Assembly: GCA_946800325.1 (NCBI GenBank)
Contig: OX326958.1
Span: forward strand, 72,475,264-72,539,263
Length of the DNA stretch: 64,000 bases
DNA from: Luzula sylvatica
Lineage: Eukaryota > Streptophyta > Magnoliopsida > Poales > Juncaceae
Direction of reading: 5' to 3'
Below the pieces are notes generated by a model that saw nothing but the letters and a program-made list of their open reading frames with translations, made no database searches and was not told the DNA's origin. Shown here piece by piece: positions 58,762 to 64,000 of the stretch; position 1 is the first letter of the stretch, and every line of letters starts with the position of its first letter. A program made the position numbers and the translations under genes.

Positions 58762-60764
58762 TCTATACTATATACTAATTCAAGGGGATTTGCAGCCTCC
58801 TGGTGCAGCCACGTCACCAGGGGCCTTTTCGTAAAAAAAAAATATTTTTTTTATATTTTGGTCCTTTTTTATTTACAAATTGGTCCTTTTTTTAAAAAAA
58901 AATTACATTTTGGTCCTTTTTTTTTACATTTTGGTCCTTTATATTTGCATTTTGGTCCTTCGAAGTTTTGAAATTTACATTTTGGTCCAGGGGCCTCAAA
59001 TTGGTCCTGTTTTTTAAAAAAAATTACATTTTGGTCCTTCTTTATCACATTTCGGTCCTTTATATTTGCATTTTGGTCCTTTTTTCGAAAAACAATTACA
59101 TTTTGGTCCTTTTATTTTACATTTGGGTCCTTTTTGATTTACAAATTGGTCCTTTTTAAAAAAAAATTTACATTTAGGTCCTTTTTGTTTACATTTTGGT
59201 CCTTTATATTTGCATTTTGGTCCTTCGAAGTTTTAATATTCACATTTTGATCCAGGGGCCTCAAATTGGTCCTGTTTTTAAAAAAAATTACATTTTGGTC
59301 CTTCTTTATCACATTTCGGTCCTTTATATTTGCATTTTGGTCCTTTTTCGAAAAACAATTACATTTTGGTCCTTTTATTTTACATTTTGGTCCTTTTTTA
59401 TTTACAAATTGGTCCTTTTTTTAAAAAAAAATTACATTTAGGTCTTTTTTGTTTACATTTCGGTCCTTTTTTATCACATTTCGGTCCTTTTAGATTTACA
59501 AATTGGTCCTTTTTTCAAAAAAAATTTACATTTTGGTCCTTTTTTCGAAAAAAATTTACATTTTGGTCCTTTTTTCCTCATTTTGGTCCATCGAAGTTTT
59601 GAAATTTACATTTTAGTCCAGGGACCTCAAATTGGTCATATTTTTTAAAAAAAATTATATTTTTGTCCTTTTTCCACATTTTGGTCTTTTATATTTGCAT
59701 TTTTGTCCTCCGAAGTTTTAAAATTTACATTTTTGTCCTTTATTATTTTTCTTGAAAAACTAAAATAAAATTATAATAAGTTGAACAATATTAATAAAAG
59801 AACATCTTGCAAATATTTAAAAATAAAATATCACAAAACTATTAAAAAATACATAAAAAGAAAACTAAAATAAAAAATAGATGTTTAAATAGATATTTTC
59901 TATGAATATATTTGCAAGGTGTTTATTTATTATCATTTAATGTTAGTTTTTTTATGAATAAAGAATGTAATATTAAAATTATATAAACAAAATATGTAAT
60001 AATTTAAATTTTTTTAAATCACTACGTGTTAAGAAGTGTTTATGAATTTTCTTAAAATTAATATCTTTCTTAAAATTAATAAAAAATAACAAAAATAAGT
60101 TTTAATTATTACATATGAGATTTGGAGGGTATTTTGGAAAAAAAAAATTAATATCATCCATAAGGAGTATTTTAAAATAAAAGTTTGGTAAAGAGTTTTT
60201 TTTTTGGGAGTTTACGAAAAGATAGAGAATTTTTTATAATATCCAAAAAAAATTAGGGGGTTAAAAATATACCAAATCATGGATGTGCGAATAATCATGA
60301 CATAATTTAAATTAAAGATTCGAACGAAATGGTTAGCGATGACATCGTCAAAATTTGTTGTTGGCTGACCACACAAAGGACGAAAAATATTTGTACTAAA
60401 TATGTAGCGAAATTAAAGATTTGTGAAATTAAACACTCTTTTTTTCAGCAATGTTTTCCGAACTATTATGTTCTTAATAAATTTCATGACGACTCATTCG
60501 TTCTTTTTCCTTATTTTACTTATGAAGTATAAAATATAGATAATTTTTTTAGCAATAACCGTTTGAATTATTCAAGAAATCCGGCTCTTAAAATTTTCAA
60601 ACGATTTTTGCTACAAAATTTCACTCGCACACAACACACTAAATTACACATATAATAATGATTACAAAAAGAAAGTCACATACACAAAATGAACAACAAT
60701 TTTTTTCAACTACATTACTTATAAATCCGAACAGCCCCGCGCAATTGCGCGGGGGTAATGCTAG
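58762..60764 (+). mobile_element. non-autonomous Helitron 3 (2.0 kb)
   Basis: The 5' end is TCTATACTATATACTAA after A. The 3' end is CCCCGCGC-AATT-GCGCGGGG, then GTAATGCTAG before T. The family differs from Helitrons 1 and 2 at the 5' end. It contains an ~0.9-kb TTTACATTTTGGTCC array (58850-59760), including a second-order repeat in which a block around CAGGGGCCTCAAATTGGTCC recurs near 58987, 59253 and, decayed, 59620. It also has a decayed piece of the MULE-type MITE (59760-60260, similar to 32222-33096). Confidence 0.9.
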
Positions 60765-62265
60765 TAATCAACTAATTGCTGGTCGTCTTCGAAATCAAAC
60801 TTTAATGCCCATTCTGCCTTGGGTGGTCCATGACTATCATTTATTTGTGTTATCAAATTAGCCTTTTCAATTTCTTGACATTTTGGCAGCCCGCATAGTA
60901 TTCTTGTCTTGTTTATTAATTGGTATGACCTCTATGACTAATTCGTTTAGTATTTTGTCTCGGCCCACTAGACCTTCAGCCCATTTAACATTATCCAATT
61001 CGTCTTTTTCGATTGATAACTTTAGTCCACATTCAATTACAATTTTTCATTAGCAAATTAGTAACTTTGACTTGCCATTTCGAAGTGTGGAAGGAAAAAT
61101 ATTTTCGAACTTTTAAAGATAATCTATATGTCAAGTTTTCGATTCAAGTTAAACTAGAACCACACGCAAGGAAAAACTACCTCTAGCTAGCTAGGAATAA
61201 ATTATCAAGAAAAGAATCCATTTTCTGAATTATTTAGTCTGGTCTCGTTTTTTTCTTTTTCTTTTTTTTACCATCAACTAATTAATGGTACGAAAATACA
61301 TTTACTTTAATGTAAATATATATGGCTGATTCTCAAGCATGACCTGAGATCACTTTTTTTTAATGCCGCATATTGAATGAGTATGAGTTAGTATTAAAAT
61401 ATTTGGGTCATTATGAATTTATGAGCCTAATTCATAATTAACGATGATAGTTAGATTAGTGAATTAAATTAGTAGTTATGAATGTATTTGATATATAAAC
61501 ACAAATCATGCTAGAAGTATGACTATTCATGATTTTGTAGTATCGAAAAAAAATTGGTTCATCATTATTGAAGCCCCATTTCCAACTTAAAAATCGGAAA
61601 CGGCCAAACGGGCCTAATAAATAAAATCAACAAATTACATTTTATCTTTAAAAATGGATAACAATAACAATAATACCCAATATGTATTGCAAAAAAAAAA
61701 AAAAAAAAAATGAATATATATAGACCCAACAATTTATACCTTTTAAATTTGGCCTTTTAAAACTTTTTAGACCCAACAATCTATATTATAAATTTGGTCT
61801 GTAATTCATTAATAAAATGAAAAAATATCAAATAATTGTCAGTTATCAATTGTTGACAGTGAATTTTGGGCTGTGGGTCATTTGTGTGAGGCTACTTTTT
61901 GAAACATGAAACAAAAAAGTAATTTGGATTATAAAATTAACAAAATACTTAGGAATTGAGTTTAGTAAAATAAAAAGATACTAACATTTTATTCTTCTTG
62001 CATTGTTTGACGTAAATACATCAATTAAACTCAAGTAATCTTGATTTGTAGTTGTAGTGATGATGACTTGTCATTGTAGCATTTTTGTATCGAACAAATA
62101 TATACCCATTAATATTTTGTATGACATTGACAAATATATACCCATCATCCACTTTCTACGTCAAAAGAAGTCAATACTTGTGATTAATACTTACAACCTA
62201 TAACCTACATTCACTTTCTGTATCAACATTATTTCACCGAGTTACATTATTTCAAACTAATACAT
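60765..62265 (+). repeat. second copy of the 40860-43140 repeat block
   Basis: The order is the same as at 40860-43140: lead-in, module B (61210-61480), module A (61550-61790), module C (61800-62265). It lacks both the SINE and the hAT MITE found there, and so supplies the empty sites for both. Confidence 0.8.
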
Positions 62266-62269
62266 GTTG

Positions 62270-62460
62270 GGTATTATTGTTATCCAATTTTTAAAGATAA
62301 AATGTACTTTGTTGATTTTATTTATAAGGCCCGTTTCCGATTTTTAAGTTGGAAATTGGGCTTCAAAAATGATGGAACCAAATTTTTTTGATACTCGTGC
62401 AATATCATCTGAAAATTGACGTACCAAAATCATGAATGGTCAATACTTCTAGCATGAGAG
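62270..62460 (-). repeat. module A, inverted copy
   Basis: ACATGTTGGGTATTATTG, TTTTTAAGTTGGAAATTGGG and TTGACGTACCAAAATCATGA are reverse complements of module A and its lead-in. With 61550-61790 it forms a loose inverted pair. Confidence 0.65.
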
Positions 62461-62502
62461 TAATGATACTATCCATAACTTTTTTCCCGAAAATTTTCCC
62501 GA

Positions 62503-62715
62503 ATGGCTGACGTGGCAATGGTCTGCCACATCAACAAACTTCGTTTCTCTTCCGCTTGCTCCTTTTCTTCCATCCGTCTCTCTCTCTCTCTCTCTCTCGT
62601 TCCGGTGAACCACCCCTATTTTCATTAGGAAGGTTTCTTCTCTCTTTCTCTCTCTCCGTTATTTAAAGAAACGGGCTTGCTCTCTCGTTTATAAGCTGCC
62701 ACGTAGGAGGCAGAG
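62503..62715 (+). promoter_or_regulatory. promoter-like region with ACGT boxes
   Basis: TGACGTGGCA and, 6 bases later, its near-inverse TGCCACATCA (about 62509-62534) form an inverted pair of bZIP-type sites. GCCACGTAGG follows near 62698. CT-rich tracts (62578-62599 and 62639-62658) resemble plant core-promoter/5' UTR pyrimidine patches. No gene is identified downstream in the window, so function is inferred. Confidence 0.4.
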
Positions 62716-64000
62716 AAACGTGCTAAAGCTGCTGGTCGCCTTATCATTCTGCAGACAGTGCTCTCTCGACGTATCAACCGGTACCAGTTGTGCAGCCAGC
62801 TATAGTGATTCTACAATCTTTTTGTTTTGATCTAATTTTTTTTCGTGTTTGAATTTTGTAAGTACGAACAGTTATTACTTCAAAGGGTTTAAAGACCTAG
62901 CAAAGCCTATTCATTGATGGGGGCTTGCGGTAGAAGAGCAAATGCAGATGTTATCATTTCACCCCTAGAGAAAGATATGTGAATGAAAATGAAAAGAACA
63001 ATTAAGAGAAAGGGATGAACATCCATGTGTTTATACGATGCAGATAAGGTGTTCGATGAATTACTATATCACAATACAATGGTTAATTTAATATTTTCAT
63101 GGAATTTCTGGTTAATTTTGCAAATTTACTTCAATTCTGAAGACCTTGAAGTGAGGAAGAGAAAAAATTGAGAAGTCTAGCTGTACAACGAAGACCACGA
63201 ATATATAATTCTGGCCCAAACCCGAAGCAAAAATTCTCCGACAAAAAAGATAGCATGAAAGTCTCATTCACAGCGAAGATTTGTGATTCATCGAGATAGG
63301 ATATATTTACAGATGTTAGTTTCATTGCTTTTGATTAAACTTTGTGGTTTGATATAATGATGATGTTTTGAAAGGATCTAATGGTTCCAAATGTTGTGTA
63401 ATATGATTGAACTAAATAATTATTGGGTCCTAATAGTAAATTTTTACTGTTTGTTATCTTGTTATCTTTCAAAATGAGGGCTGGGGGATATTATGAAATT
63501 ATCAATGTTTATGGGGTCTAAATAGTAATTTTGTTACTGTTTATTAGTTGTGTGTTTTAAAAAGAAAAAATGTGAATGTGTATTATGCCTGATGTAAATT
63601 TTTGAAATGCATACTTCATCTACATTTTTTTTGTATGAGAGGTAAATTTTTAAGGCAACTATTTTGGTGCGCTCTTGTAGTGGAAAAGATTTTATCAATA
63701 TACAGACTCGTGTAGAAAGAAGGTTATATTGTTACATATATATTTTTTATTTATCATTAAAATTACAAAATTTAAACATTCAGAATGCAAGAATCAAATA
63801 ACTCGAGAATACTTTGTTTTAGGTCCATCTCGTCGTCTTTGTTGGTTCAAACTATTCTCTATTTTATCTTCTGCTTTATCGCCATGAAGGTCTCTCTGAA
63901 ATCGAGAATCAAACTACCGTGCTTTGTTCTTCATCTTATTCCTTCATTTTCTTTTCTCATTATTGCTGCAAAAGTAACTCGCTATTAAAAATTGCTTAAC
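62716..64000. other. no gene identified to the window end
   Basis: A short frame after ATG near 62917 (MGACGRRANADVI) ends after about 21 codons and has no clear partner exon. The rest is AT-rich with only chance-length frames. A gene start truncated by the window edge cannot be excluded. Confidence 0.35.

Overview
The window is nuclear DNA from a flowering plant, most likely a eudicot. It is AT-rich, and its genes have short exons with GT-AG introns. It carries A-type CYP71-like cytochromes P450, an Elongator ELP3 gene fragment, and the usual plant transposon set: Tourist-like and hAT MITEs, Helitrons, L1 LINEs, tRNA-derived SINEs and solo LTRs. No prokaryotic, organellar or viral gene is visible, and the species cannot be named from sequence alone.

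Genes. Three P450 genes look intact when their exons are joined. Two are a tandem pair on the minus strand: gene 1, 10320 to 7094, 512 aa; gene 2, 19533 to 17174, 507 aa. The duplicated block extends roughly 6850-14940 versus 16920-20040 and has since been stretched by insertions. A third, more diverged P450 lies on the plus strand (46977-48664, 501 aa), facing a two-exon 3' fragment of ELP3 (49185 to 48781, minus). A small unrecognised multi-exon gene (about 15130-16843, plus) sits between the two tandem P450s and appears to be cut at its 3' end by the duplication junction. The P450s are ER-anchored mono-oxygenases of specialised metabolism. Nothing else pathway-like surrounds them, so no gene cluster is claimed.

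Layout. 1-3358: repeats. 3359-6385: a complete non-LTR retro-insertion with a 16-bp target duplication, a zinc-knuckle ORF and a poly(A) tail. 7094-10320: P450 gene 1, whose first intron holds a relic of another P450 exon. 10559-14767: a hAT MITE, AT-rich DNA and a Tourist-like element. 15130-19533: the unrecognised gene and P450 gene 2. 20042-31000: a Tourist-like element, a 41-base poly(C) run, a LINE (23066-27030) split by a 2.3-kb solo LTR, tandem arrays and a GC-rich block. 31000-45700: a mosaic of repeat modules with a MULE-type element, three 0.6-kb hAT MITEs (one split by a 1.6-kb solo LTR) and a SINE. 46228-49185: a Helitron, P450 gene 3 and the ELP3 fragment. 49565-62460: more repeat modules, a GC-rich retro-insertion, a Tourist-like element swollen by AAT repeats, a small LTR retrotransposon inside a LINE fragment, and two more Helitrons. 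62500-64000: a promoter-like stretch with ACGT boxes and no identified gene.

The observations I rate highest are: the I-helix acidic residue replaced by Gly in both tandem P450s; the relic P450 exon in their first introns, which suggests a chimeric origin; and a set of non-LTR insertions with unrelated bodies but the same 3' design (short stem-loop, a T-run ending in C, poly(A)). Most mobile-element calls rest on exact target-site duplications read from the sequence, several backed by unoccupied copies of the same site elsewhere in the window.
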